Notes under the pieces: model-generated
Told to the model about the DNA's origin: nothing
Seen by the model: the letters and a program-made list of their open reading frames with translations, nothing else
Databases searched by the model: none
Shown here: positions 25,996-34,126 of the stretch, piece by piece
How the letters are laid out: every line of letters starts with the position of its first letter
How positions within the stretch are numbered: the stretch's first letter is position 1
Program-made: the position numbers and the translations under genes
Origin: Brevundimonas diminuta 3F5N
Lineage (GTDB): Bacteria > Pseudomonadota > Alphaproteobacteria > Caulobacterales > Caulobacteraceae
Direction of reading: 5' to 3'
Assembly: GCF_900163625.1 (NCBI RefSeq)
Contig: NZ_FUIE01000009.1
Span: forward strand, 1 to 39,494
DNA length: 39,494 nucleotides

Positions 25996-26088
25996 CAATG
26001 CCTCCCGTCCGGTTGAACCGGCCGCGTTTCCTTATGGATGAGGGCATAGCATGGCGTATGATTGTTGGCTCTCCTAAAAACACCCTTG

Positions 26089-26104
26089 CCAAATGGCGAT
26101 TTGG
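26089..26104. promoter_or_regulatory. Palindrome between bkd and its regulator, possible operator
   Basis: CCAAAT (26089-26094) and ATTTGG (26099-26104) form a perfect inverted repeat with a 4-bp spacer, in an AT-rich stretch between the divergent bkdA1 and Lrp-type genes. Its position suits a binding site of the regulator. Confidence 0.4.
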
Positions 26105-26143
26105 GGTATTTTATTGCGCAGAAAGCTAATTCGGAGAAAGCCT

Positions 26144-26632
26144 TTGGCCGACGACCTCGACCCTATCGACGCGCGCATCCTCGACATCCTTCAGCAGGAC
26201 GCAGGCCTGTCTGTCGCCGAGGTCGCCGATCGCGTCGGCCTGTCGGCCTCGCCGTGCTGGCGCCGGATCAAGAGACTGGAGGACTCTGGCCTGATACGCA
26301 AGCGTGTCACGCTATTGGACGCCGGTCTTCTGGGCCTGGACTTCGAAGTCTACGCCATCGTCAAGCTGAGCCTGCCGACCCGCGACAACCTGCAGATCTT
26401 CGAACAGGCCGTCGAAAGCTGGCCCGAAGTGGTGCAGTGCGCCACCATCACGGGGCGCGAGGATTACGTCCTGCGCATCATCACCACCGACATGCACGCG
26501 TTCGACCAGTTCCTGCGCGACAAGCTGCTGACGCTCGGCATCGTCTCCAACTGCGAGAGCCACATCGTCACGCGCGGGGTGAAGAACGTCACCACCCTGC
26601 CGCTGGGCATCATCACGCCGCACGTCGGCTGA
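26144..26632 (+). CDS. bkdR: Lrp/AsnC family regulator, probably BkdR
   Basis: The 162-residue regulator has an N-terminal helix-turn-helix (LDPIDARILDILQQDAGLSVAEVADRVGLSASPCWRRIKRLEDSG) and a C-terminal RAM ligand-binding domain ending in the conserved THVG-like PHVG. It starts at a TTG with GGAG seven to eight bases upstream and the usual ADDLDPID start; an ATG at 26093 would add 17 odd residues and overlap the palindrome. Divergent placement next to the bkd operon suggests it activates it in response to Leu, Val or Ile, as BkdR does in Pseudomonas. It is convergent with pdeM. Confidence 0.85.
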   Translation: MADDLDPIDARILDILQQDAGLSVAEVADRVGLSASPCWRRIKRLEDSGLIRKRVTLLDAGLLGLDFEVYAIVKLSLPTRDNLQIFEQAVESWPEVVQCATITGREDYVLRIITTDMHAFDQFLRDKLLTLGIVSNCESHIVTRGVKNVTTLPLGIITPHVG

Positions 26633-26656
26633 GGCTGAGCGCGCCGTCGCCTTTCG

Positions 26657-27400
26657 TCAGCTCAGGCGGTCGAAGGCGACGGCGTGGACCTTGTCCCGCC
26701 CCAGCAGGGCGGCCAGCGGCGGGACGGGAAACAGGTCCGCGATCGCCCGGTCGCGCACGTCCAGCCCGCCGGTGAAGGCGCCGAAGGCGGGCAGGATCAG
26801 CCGCCGCCCATCCGTGACGAAGCAGGGGCGCCGCACGCCTCGGCCATAGGCGGCGACGCGCGCGGCGGGATGCAGATGGCCCGCGACCTCGCCCGGCGCG
26901 GGTTCAGCCTGCGGCTCGTGGATCAGGAACAGACCGCCCAGCGACAGGGTTTCGACCACTCGTCCGGGCAGGCGCTTGTAGGGATTGGCCAGCGCGCCGG
27001 CCAGGGCGTCCAGATCATGATTGCCCTCCAACCAAATCCAGTCGCGCCCGGCGGCCAGGCTTTCCAGCCGCGCCAGTTGATCGCCGCCCATGCGCGACAC
27101 CGCCTTTGAATCGTGGAAGCTGTCGCCCAGCAGGACGACCGCGCGCGGGTCCAGCGCCTCGATCTCGGCCTCCAGCCGGGCCAGGGTGGCGGGGCTGTCA
27201 TAGGGCGGCAGCATCTGCCCGCGCGCCGCGAAGGCCGAGCCCTTCTCCAGATGCAGGTCCGAGGCGATCAGGGTCTGACGCTTCGGCAGCCACAACGCGC
27301 CTGAACAGCGCAGCACGCAGGCTTCGCCATTGACCGTGAGCTTCAGCCCGCCGCAGGGATGGCGATGGGGCGACAGGATTTCCCGTAACGCCGCGTTCAT
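26657..27400 (-). CDS. pdeM: Ligase-associated DNA damage response phosphoesterase PdeM
   Basis: The 247-residue calcineurin-like metallophosphoesterase belongs to the PdeM family found with Lhr helicase, an ATP-dependent DNA ligase and an exonuclease in DNA damage clusters. Metal-binding motifs are all present: SDLHLEKG, GDSFHD, GNHD and GHLHP. Only lhr lies beside it here; the ligase and exonuclease are not in the window, so the usual cluster is split. The gene ends 25 nt from the convergent Lrp gene. A 150-bp palindromic repeat separates its start from the end of lhr. Confidence 0.9.
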   Translation of the reverse strand: MNAALREILSPHRHPCGGLKLTVNGEACVLRCSGALWLPKRQTLIASDLHLEKGSAFAARGQMLPPYDSPATLARLEAEIEALDPRAVVLLGDSFHDSKAVSRMGGDQLARLESLAAGRDWIWLEGNHDLDALAGALANPYKRLPGRVVETLSLGGLFLIHEPQAEPAPGEVAGHLHPAARVAAYGRGVRRPCFVTDGRRLILPAFGAFTGGLDVRDRAIADLFPVPPLAALLGRDKVHAVAFDRLS

Positions 27401-27402
27401 CG

Positions 27403-27553
27403 CCCTTCCCCCCTCGGGGGAGAAGGTGGGCGGCGGAGCCGCTCGGATGAGGGGGCTGTATCCGCAAGCAAGCCGTCAGACCGGGAGCGCGCGGCGGGCG
27501 TCCCCCTCACCCCTCTTGCTCCGCAAGCCACCTTCTCCTCCGAGGGGAGAAGG
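27403..27553. repeat. About 150-bp palindromic repeat element, copy A (intergenic)
   Basis: Two roughly 53-nt monomers face each other around a spacer of about 50 nt. Each starts with a CCCTCGGGGGAGAAGG-type hairpin followed by a second small hairpin and GGATGAGGGGG or its complement. The left monomer matches the reverse complement of the right monomer of copy B (29424-29572) almost base for base. It lies between pdeM and lhr, so the two share the transcript with this structure between them. Confidence 0.85.
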
Positions 27554-27566
27554 ATGCACGATATCG

Positions 27567-30200
27567 TCACGCCGCCCCTTTCAGCGCCTGGGGCGCGTCT
27601 TCCATGACCTCGGCGATCAGAGCCTCGGCGGATTCATCAAGGATCATCTCGGCGGCGTCGCCCCCTACGCGCTCGCGCCCGATTTGCACCAGCACCGGCA
27701 CGCTGAAGGGCGAGGGCCGGTCCAGCCGCCTATGCACGATGCGGCCGTGGATGCGGCTCAGAAGTTGGCCCAGCCGCGCCACGTCCAGCAGGCCCGTCGC
27801 CGCATCCGCCCGCGCCGTCCTCAGCAGCAGATGGTCCGGCTGATGCCGTCGCAGCACGTCGTAGATCAGGTCGGTCGAAAACGTCACCTGCCGCCCGGTC
27901 TTCTCCGCCCCCGGCTGGCGCTGCTCGATCAGGCCGGAGATCAGGGCGCAGTTGCGGAAGGAGCGCTTCATCATGAAGCTCTCCTCCAGCCAGGCCTCCA
28001 GATCGTCGCCCAGCATGTCCGGCTCGAACAGGGCGTCCAGGTCGAGGCCGTCCATCGGCCGGATCGACCAGATGGCCAGCGAATAGTCCGTCACCACAAA
28101 GCCCAGCGGCCCGACGCCCATCCGGTCCAGCCGCCGCGTCAGCAGCATGGCCAGGGTCGTGTGCGCCAGCCGCCCCTCGAACGGATAGGCGACCATGAAA
28201 TGCCGCGTCCCGCGCGGAAAGGTCTCGATCAGCAGGGTCTGCGCCTCCGGGATGGCGCTGCGCACGGCCTGCAACTCCAGCCATTCCTGCACGTCGGGCG
28301 GCAGGACGCGCCAGTGATCGCGGTCCTGCACCATGCGCCGCACCCGCTCGGCCAATGATGTGCCCAGCGGGAATTTCGAGCCGCCGTAGGAGGGGATCTT
28401 CGGGTCTTTATCGACAGCGGGCGAGACCAAGGCGTCCGTCTTGACGATGCCCTGAAAGGCCCAGACCTGACCGGCGAAGACGAAGGTGTCGCCCGGCGTC
28501 ATCTGCTCGAAATACCACTCCTCGGCCTCGCCGATCTTGCGGCCCGCGACCAGATGCTTGCCGCCCGCACGCCGCCCGGCGACGCGCACATTGAGATTGG
28601 CGGCCGAGACGATGGCGCCGACGTTCATCCGATGGCGTTGGGCCATCTGGGCGTTGCGGACCGTCCACTTGCCGTCGCGGGTGCGCACGATGCGGGCGAA
28701 GCGGTCATAGGTCCGCAGCGCATAGCCGCCGACCGCGACCAGATCGACGACCTCCTCGAACGCCTCATAGGTCAGGCCGCGATAGGGGCCCGCCGTCGTC
28801 ACCTCGGCGAACAGTTCGCTCAGGTCGAAGGGTTCCGAACAGGCGCAGCCCATGACGTGCTGGGCCAGCGTATCCAGCGTGCCGGTATGTTCCGGCTCCC
28901 AGTCGAAGGCGTTCTCGGCCACGGCTTCGCGCGCGGCCTGACACTCCAGCATCTCGAAGCGGCTGGCGGGGACCATCAGGGCGCGCGACGGCTCGTCCAG
29001 CCTGTGATTGGCGCGGCCGATGCGCTGGACCAGGCGACTGGCCCCCTTGGGCGCGGCCAACTGGATCACCAGATCGACGTCGCCCCAGTCGATGCCCAGA
29101 TCCAGCGTCGAGGTGCAGACCACGGCCTTCAGATCGCCGCGCGCCATCGCCGCCTCGACCTTGCGCCTTTGCTCGGCGGCCAGCGAGCCGTGGTGCAGGG
29201 CGATCGGCAGGTCATCCTCATTGATCGCCCACAGCGACTGGAACACGAACTCGGCCTGCCAGCGGGTGTTGACGAAGATCAGGCTGAGGCCTGCCTGTTT
29301 GATGGCGTCATAGACCTCGGGGATGGCGTGGACGCCGGTGTGGCCCGCCCAGGGCACGCGGCCTTCGCTGACCAGCACATCCACCACCGGCGGCGCGCCC
29401 GGATCGCCGAGGACGATCCGAATCCCTTCTCCCCTCGGGGGAGAAGGTGGCTCGCGTAGCGAGACGGATGAGGGGGCGGGCGGATCTATACTGGCGGCGT
29501 CGGGCTTGTTCCTGGCGTCCCCCTCATCCGAGCGGCTCCGCCGCCCACCTTCTCCCCCGAGGGGAGAAGGGGAGAGCCAGTCTGCGATCCTGTCCGGATC
29601 ATCCACCGTCGCCGACAGCGCCACCCGCCGCATCTCAGGCGCGAACTGTTGCAGCCGCGCCAGCCCCAGCGCCAGCAGGTCGCCGCGCTTGCCGCTCCAG
29701 ATGGCGTGGACCTCGTCCAGCACGACGCATTTCAGATCGGCGAAATAATTCCGTGCTCCCTCCCAGGCGCAGAACAGGGCCAACTGTTCCGGCGTGGTCA
29801 GCAGGATGTCGGGCGGGAAGTCGCGCTGACGCTGCTTCTTCGACTGTTTGGTGTCGCCGGTGCGGCTCTCGACGTGGATGTTCAGCCCGATCTCGCGGAT
29901 GGGCGTCATCAGGTTGCGCTCGACGTCGGTGGTCAACGCCTTCAGCGGCGACAGATAGAGGGTGTGAACGCCCGATCCCGGCCCGGCCTCGGGCCTCGGG
30001 CCGCGCTCGGCCAGATCGATCAGGCTGGGCAGGAAGCCCGCCAGCGTCTTGCCTCCGCCCGTCGGCGCCACCAGCAGGGCGTGCTGGCCGGCCTTCGCCG
30101 CCGCGACCATATCCTGCTGATGTCGGCGCGGCGACCAGCCCCGACCGGCGAACCAGTCGGCGAACAGAGGCGGAAGCGTTGCAGTGATCGGCGTCGTCAC
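27567..30200 (-). CDS. lhr: Ligase-associated DEXH-box helicase Lhr with an in-frame repeat insertion
   Basis: The 877-residue superfamily 2 helicase is of the Lhr type that works with PdeM and a DNA ligase in repair. Motifs include Walker A APTGGGKT (45-52), DEVH (162-165), SAT (196-198), the helicase C domain with GRANHR, and the Lhr-specific C-terminal region. Residues about 209-259 are encoded by a roughly 150-bp palindromic repeat (29424-29572) that keeps the frame and places a Pro/Ser/Arg/Gly-rich loop between DRIADWL and RIVLGDPG. Without it the length would fit the family's usual 820-830 residues. The start is a GTG at 30200. A near-consensus LexA site lies upstream at 30217-30231. 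Confidence 0.93.
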   Translation of the reverse strand: MTTPITATLPPLFADWFAGRGWSPRRHQQDMVAAAKAGQHALLVAPTGGGKTLAGFLPSLIDLAERGPRPEAGPGSGVHTLYLSPLKALTTDVERNLMTPIREIGLNIHVESRTGDTKQSKKQRQRDFPPDILLTTPEQLALFCAWEGARNYFADLKCVVLDEVHAIWSGKRGDLLALGLARLQQFAPEMRRVALSATVDDPDRIADWLSPSPLGGEGGRRSRSDEGDARNKPDAASIDPPAPSSVSLREPPSPPRGEGIRIVLGDPGAPPVVDVLVSEGRVPWAGHTGVHAIPEVYDAIKQAGLSLIFVNTRWQAEFVFQSLWAINEDDLPIALHHGSLAAEQRRKVEAAMARGDLKAVVCTSTLDLGIDWGDVDLVIQLAAPKGASRLVQRIGRANHRLDEPSRALMVPASRFEMLECQAAREAVAENAFDWEPEHTGTLDTLAQHVMGCACSEPFDLSELFAEVTTAGPYRGLTYEAFEEVVDLVAVGGYALRTYDRFARIVRTRDGKWTVRNAQMAQRHRMNVGAIVSAANLNVRVAGRRAGGKHLVAGRKIGEAEEWYFEQMTPGDTFVFAGQVWAFQGIVKTDALVSPAVDKDPKIPSYGGSKFPLGTSLAERVRRMVQDRDHWRVLPPDVQEWLELQAVRSAIPEAQTLLIETFPRGTRHFMVAYPFEGRLAHTTLAMLLTRRLDRMGVGPLGFVVTDYSLAIWSIRPMDGLDLDALFEPDMLGDDLEAWLEESFMMKRSFRNCALISGLIEQRQPGAEKTGRQVTFSTDLIYDVLRRHQPDHLLLRTARADAATGLLDVARLGQLLSRIHGRIVHRRLDRPSPFSVPVLVQIGRERVGGDAAEMILDESAEALIAEVMEDAPQALKGAA
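29424..29572. repeat. About 150-bp palindromic repeat element, copy B (inside lhr)
   Basis: It has the same plan as copy A: a left monomer starting CCCTTCTCCCCTCGGGGGAG, a spacer, and an inverted right monomer ending GAGGGGAGAAGGGG. The second small hairpin differs between monomers (CTCGC-GTA-GCGAG here; CGG-CGGAG-CCG and CTTGC-TCC-GCAAG elsewhere), while pairing is retained. It is translated in frame as part of Lhr. Confidence 0.88.
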
Positions 30201-30216
30201 GCCAAGCCTATAACAT

Positions 30217-30231
30217 GTTCCCGTTCCGTTT
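30217..30231. promoter_or_regulatory. Near-consensus LexA (SOS) box between lhr and dinG
   Basis: GTTC, seven bases, then GTTT differs by one base from the alphaproteobacterial SOS box GTTC-N7-GTTC. It lies in the 58-bp gap between two divergent DNA repair helicase genes, where it could control both. Confidence 0.45.
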
Positions 30232-30258
30232 CGTCACCTTCGACGCTATCTAGCGAGG

Positions 30259-33108
30259 GTGACTGTCGAATCCGCCGAGATCAGCACCGCGTCGTCCCTG
30301 ACGTTCGACCTGCCGCCCGCGCTGGCCACGCCGCCGGGGGCCGGAGCCGTGTGCGACGATCAGGGGGCGAGGAAGATCGGACGCGGCGCCGCCGAGGGTC
30401 TGTTCACAGGCGGCGACGTCATCGTCGCCCACGCCGGGCTGACCGCGCGGCGGCTGGGTCTGGCGCCGCCGCCGCGCTCGGCCGAGATGCTGGACGCGCT
30501 GGAGCTGTTCGCTTTCGTGCGCCCCGCTCGGTTCTGCGCTCCGTCGCCGACCGGACTGGCCCTGGCGCTGGGCGGTGAGGAGCCGAGGGGCGCCGAGGCG
30601 CAGGCCGCCGCCCTGCGCGCCGCCGCCGCCGACCTGCTGGCCGAGCTGGCCGCGCCCGCCTATCCGGGGCGAGAGGAAGCCTACACGCTGGCCCTGACGC
30701 TGGAGCGGGCGGGCTGGGGCTGGTCGCCGCGCGTGCTTCAGGCCCTGCGCGCCGGGCCGTTGCGCGATCGCCAGCAGCGCGGCTCGGGCCTTGACGTCTG
30801 GGCGCGGCTTCAGGAGTGGGAGGACGAGGCGCCGCGCGGCGAGGCGGGGTCGGCTCCGGTCGATTCCGAGAGCGCCCGCATCCGTCTGGACAAGCTGCTT
30901 CAGGCCTCGGGTCTGGACGAGACGCGACCCGCCCAGTCCGACTATGCGGCCGAAGCCGCCTATGCCTTCTCGCCGCGCAATGAAGAGGGCCGCCCGCGCG
31001 TCCTACTGGCCGAGGCGGGGACCGGCACGGGCAAGACGCTGGGCTATCTGGCGCCCGCCAGCCTGTGGGCCGAGCGCAACGCAGGCGCAGCGTGGATCTC
31101 GACCTACACCCGCGCCCTGCAACGCCAGATCGACCGCGAGAGCCGCGCCCTGTGGCCCGATGAAGCCGAGCGCCGCCGCAAGACGGTGGTGAGGAAGGGG
31201 CGCGAGAACTATCTCTGCCTGCTGAACCTTCAGGACATGGTGCAGGCGGCGCAACTGGGGAACGGCGATCTGATCGGCATGGCGCTGGCCGCGCGCTGGG
31301 CCGCCCACACCCGCGACGGCGACATGACCGGCGGCGACTATCCCGGCTGGCTGCCCGGCCTTTATGCGACGGCGCCCATGCATCAGGCGGGCCCGGCCAA
31401 TCTGGTCGACCGGCGCGGCGAGTGCGTCCACGCCGCCTGCCCCCACTATCGCCTGTGCTTCGTTGAAAAGACCATCCGCGCCAGCCGCCGGGCCGATCTG
31501 GTGGTGGCCAATCATGCGCTGGTGATGACGCAGGCGGCCTTTGACGGCGCCCGCACGGCGCGCGGCCTGAAGCAGGACGGCGAGACGGCGGCGCTGAAAC
31601 GCATCGTCTTCGACGAGGGCCACCATCTGTTCGACGCCGCCGACAGCGCCTTCTCCGCCTGCCTGTCGGGGCAGGAGGCGGCCGAACTGCGCCGCTGGAT
31701 CAGGGGGCCGGAGGGGCGCGGCCGTCGCGGACGCGGGCTGGAACAGCGTCTGGGCGACCTGACCGCCGACAACGAAGCCGCCGCCAAGGCCCTGAAGGAC
31801 GCGCTTCAGGCCGCCGCCCAACTGCCGGGCGAGGGGGTGTCGGGCCGCATCGCCCCGGCGTCTGGCGAAGTGAACCCCATCGGGCCGATCGAGCGGTTTC
31901 TGGTCGCGGCGCTGGAGCAGCTGCGCGCCCGTGCGGCCGAGAACGGCGGCGCCGAGTTCGGGCTGGAGTGCGCCCTGCGCCCCGTCACCGAGCCGGTGCT
32001 GGAGGCCGCGCGCGAAGCCGCCCGCGCCATCGCCGCCGTCGAGGCGCCGCTGCTGGCCCTGTCGCGCCATCTCGAAGACATTCTGGACGAGGAGGCGGCC
32101 GAGCTGGACGGCGCCGCCCGCGCCCGCATCGAAGGCTCGCTGCGCGGGCTGGACCGACGCGGCCGCATGACCCTGCCCGGCTGGCGCTCCATGCTGGCGG
32201 CGCTGGAGGAGGGCGGAGACGAACCTGATCCCGACTATGTGGATTGGCTGAGCGCCGAGGCCGCCTTCGGCCGCATCCACGACGTGGCCCTGCGCCGCCA
32301 TTGGATCGACCCGACCGTGCCGCTGGAGGCGGCGGTGGTCATGCCCGCGCACGGGGTGCTGGTGACCAGCGCCACCCTGTCCGATCCGGCGGCGGAAGAC
32401 CCTTTCGACCTGGCCCGCCTGCGCACCGGGGCCGCGCGCCTGATCGAACCGGCGCGGACGCTGAAGGTCGACAGCCCCTTCGACTATGCGACCAACAGCC
32501 GGGTTATCGTCGTCAATGATCTGGTCAAGGACGACCCGCGCCAGATCGCGGCGGCCATGCGCGAACTGTTCCTGGCGGCGGGGGGCGGGGGGCTGGGTCT
32601 GTTCACCGCCATCCGGCGGTTGAAGGCGGTCTATGAACGGCTGGGGCCGGAGCTGGCGCGGGCGGGCCTGCCGCTCTACGCCCAGCACGTCGATCCGCTG
32701 GAGGTCGGGGCGCTGGTCGACGTCTTCAGGGCCGAGCGGGACAGCTGTCTTCTGGGCACCGACGCCGTGCGCGATGGGGTGGATGTGCCGGGGCGGTCCT
32801 TGCGCGTTCTGGCCTTCGACCGCGTGCCGTGGCCGCGCCCGGACCTGCTGCACAAGGCGCGGCGCGAGCGGTTCGGCACGGGCTCGGGCGGGCGGTCCTA
32901 CGACGACGCCCTGGCGCGCGGGCGCATCGCCCAGGCGTTCGGCCGCCTGATCCGCCGGGCCGATGATCGGGGCGTCTTCGTCATGCTGGACGCCGCCTGC
33001 CCGACGCGCCTGTTCGCCGCCTTGCCGCCGGGAACCGAGGTGTTGCGTCTGGGCCTGGCCGAGACGGTGGAGTTGACCAAGAGCTTCCTGGCGGAGCAGA
33101 CCGACTGA
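30259..33108 (+). CDS. DinG-family ATP-dependent DNA helicase
   Basis: The 949-residue XPD-like superfamily 2 helicase has an N-terminal extension of about 200 residues. It then shows Walker A AEAGTGTGKT (encoded near 31009-31038), four cysteines that fit an iron-sulfur cluster (one in NYLCLL, three in ECVHAACPHYRLC), and a DEGHH box. The C-terminal half has GTDAVRDGVDVPG and the QAFGRLIRR arginine finger segment. DinG helicases unwind R-loops and damaged DNA at replication forks. It starts at a GTG. The last codons lead directly into ybaK, with two bases between them, so the two are probably co-transcribed. Confidence 0.92.
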   Translation: MTVESAEISTASSLTFDLPPALATPPGAGAVCDDQGARKIGRGAAEGLFTGGDVIVAHAGLTARRLGLAPPPRSAEMLDALELFAFVRPARFCAPSPTGLALALGGEEPRGAEAQAAALRAAAADLLAELAAPAYPGREEAYTLALTLERAGWGWSPRVLQALRAGPLRDRQQRGSGLDVWARLQEWEDEAPRGEAGSAPVDSESARIRLDKLLQASGLDETRPAQSDYAAEAAYAFSPRNEEGRPRVLLAEAGTGTGKTLGYLAPASLWAERNAGAAWISTYTRALQRQIDRESRALWPDEAERRRKTVVRKGRENYLCLLNLQDMVQAAQLGNGDLIGMALAARWAAHTRDGDMTGGDYPGWLPGLYATAPMHQAGPANLVDRRGECVHAACPHYRLCFVEKTIRASRRADLVVANHALVMTQAAFDGARTARGLKQDGETAALKRIVFDEGHHLFDAADSAFSACLSGQEAAELRRWIRGPEGRGRRGRGLEQRLGDLTADNEAAAKALKDALQAAAQLPGEGVSGRIAPASGEVNPIGPIERFLVAALEQLRARAAENGGAEFGLECALRPVTEPVLEAAREAARAIAAVEAPLLALSRHLEDILDEEAAELDGAARARIEGSLRGLDRRGRMTLPGWRSMLAALEEGGDEPDPDYVDWLSAEAAFGRIHDVALRRHWIDPTVPLEAAVVMPAHGVLVTSATLSDPAAEDPFDLARLRTGAARLIEPARTLKVDSPFDYATNSRVIVVNDLVKDDPRQIAAAMRELFLAAGGGGLGLFTAIRRLKAVYERLGPELARAGLPLYAQHVDPLEVGALVDVFRAERDSCLLGTDAVRDGVDVPGRSLRVLAFDRVPWPRPDLLHKARRERFGTGSGGRSYDDALARGRIAQAFGRLIRRADDRGVFVMLDAACPTRLFAALPPGTEVLRLGLAETVELTKSFLAEQTD

Positions 33109-33110
33109 CC

Positions 33111-33584
33111 ATGTCCAGAACCACCCCCGCCACCGTCGCCCTGACCAAGGCCGGCGTCGCCTTTGAACTGCACCCTTACGACTACGATCCTGACGCGGCG
33201 CGCGTGGGATTGCAGGCGGCCGAGGCGTTGGGCTGGGCGCCGGAGCAGGTGTTCAAGACGTTGATGACGCTGGTGGACGCCAAGCCTGTCTGCGTCATCC
33301 TGCCGTCCGACTGCGAGGTCAGCATGAAGAAGCTGGCCGCCGCCGCGGGGGGCAAGTCGGCCCAGATGATGAAGCCCGCCGACGCCGAGCGCCTGACCGG
33401 CTTTAAGGTCGGCGGCGTCAGCCCCTTCGGCCAACGGAAAGCCGTCCCGACCTTCATCGATGAGACGGCGATCCTGTTCGACCGGGTGCTGATCAACGGC
33501 GGCCAGCGCGGCCTGCTGCTCGAACTGGCGCCTGATGAAGCGGCGCGCGCCTGCGCCGCGACCTGGGCGGATCTGACGGCCTGA
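33111..33584 (+). CDS. ybaK: Cys-tRNA(Pro)/Cys-tRNA(Cys) deacylase YbaK
   Basis: The 157-residue editing enzyme removes cysteine mischarged on tRNA(Pro). Typical features are the N-terminal PATVALTKAGVAFELHPYDYD, the conserved VFKTLM segment with the catalytic-site lysine, and the closing KVGGVSPFGQRKAVPTFID and NGGQRGLLLEL motifs. Length is normal. The ATG follows the dinG stop after two bases, with GGAG about 13-16 nt upstream inside the dinG reading frame. Confidence 0.95.
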   Translation: MSRTTPATVALTKAGVAFELHPYDYDPDAARVGLQAAEALGWAPEQVFKTLMTLVDAKPVCVILPSDCEVSMKKLAAAAGGKSAQMMKPADAERLTGFKVGGVSPFGQRKAVPTFIDETAILFDRVLINGGQRGLLLELAPDEAARACAATWADLTA

Positions 33585-33589
33585 TCGGC

Positions 33590-34024
33590 CTAGCCCTCGA
33601 ACGTCACGACCACGCTGTCGGCGGAACGCTCGGCCTCGCCGTGGAACACCGCTTCGATGTTGTTGCCGTCCGGGTCCAGCAGGAAGGCGGCGTAGTAGCC
33701 GGGGTGATAGGGTCGTTCGCCCGGCGCCCCGTTGTCGGTTCCGCCCGCCGCCAGACCCGCCTTGTGGAAGGCCTCGACCATGGCGCGATCCTTGGCCTGA
33801 AACGCCAGGTGGCAGCGGCCCGTCGGACGACCAGCCGCCGCGATGCTGTCCACCGCCGAGACGAACAGTTCGTCGGCCCAGAAGAAGCGTTCGGCCTCGC
33901 CGGCGATCGGCACGCCCAGGGCCTCCAGCACCGCGCCGTAGAAACGGCGGCTGGCCTCAAGATCGGGCGTCACCAGTTGCAGATGGTCGATCAGCCGACC
34001 GCGATGAAGCTGTTGCGTCTCCAT
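33590..34024 (-). CDS. VOC family (glyoxalase-like) protein
   Basis: The 144-residue protein has the paired beta-alpha-beta-beta-beta modules of the vicinal oxygen chelate superfamily. It opens with LIDHLQLVTPDLEASRRFYGAVLEALG and closes with AAFLLDPDGNNIEAVFHGE. H14 and the late glutamate of NNIEAV can serve as metal ligands, as in glyoxalase I and dioxygenases. The substrate cannot be told. It is convergent with ybaK (five bases apart) and divergent from the DUF2125 gene, with a 9-bp inverted repeat in the space between. Confidence 0.85.
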   Translation of the reverse strand: METQQLHRGRLIDHLQLVTPDLEASRRFYGAVLEALGVPIAGEAERFFWADELFVSAVDSIAAAGRPTGRCHLAFQAKDRAMVEAFHKAGLAAGGTDNGAPGERPYHPGYYAAFLLDPDGNNIEAVFHGEAERSADSVVVTFEG

Positions 34025-34078
34025 GGTCCTCGTCTCCTGTCAGATTGCGATTCGAACGGGCGGCAGCCTGGCCTGTTC

Positions 34079-34101
34079 CTGCTGACAGGGCGTGTCAGCA
34101 G
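34079..34101. promoter_or_regulatory. 9-bp inverted repeat between the VOC and DUF2125 genes
   Basis: CTGCTGACA (34079-34087) and TGTCAGCAG (34093-34101) pair perfectly around GGGCG in the 102-bp divergent gap. It may be an operator or a leader hairpin, since it ends 25 nt before the DUF2125 start. Confidence 0.45.
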
Positions 34102-34126
34102 CCTCGCGTCCTGCTAAAGCGCGCTC

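Noticed and set aside
22068..26016. Long plus-strand open frames opposite the bkd genes
   Set aside because: Antisense shadows of well-supported E1 and E2 genes; their translations are low-complexity Asp/Val/Gly/Arg sequences.
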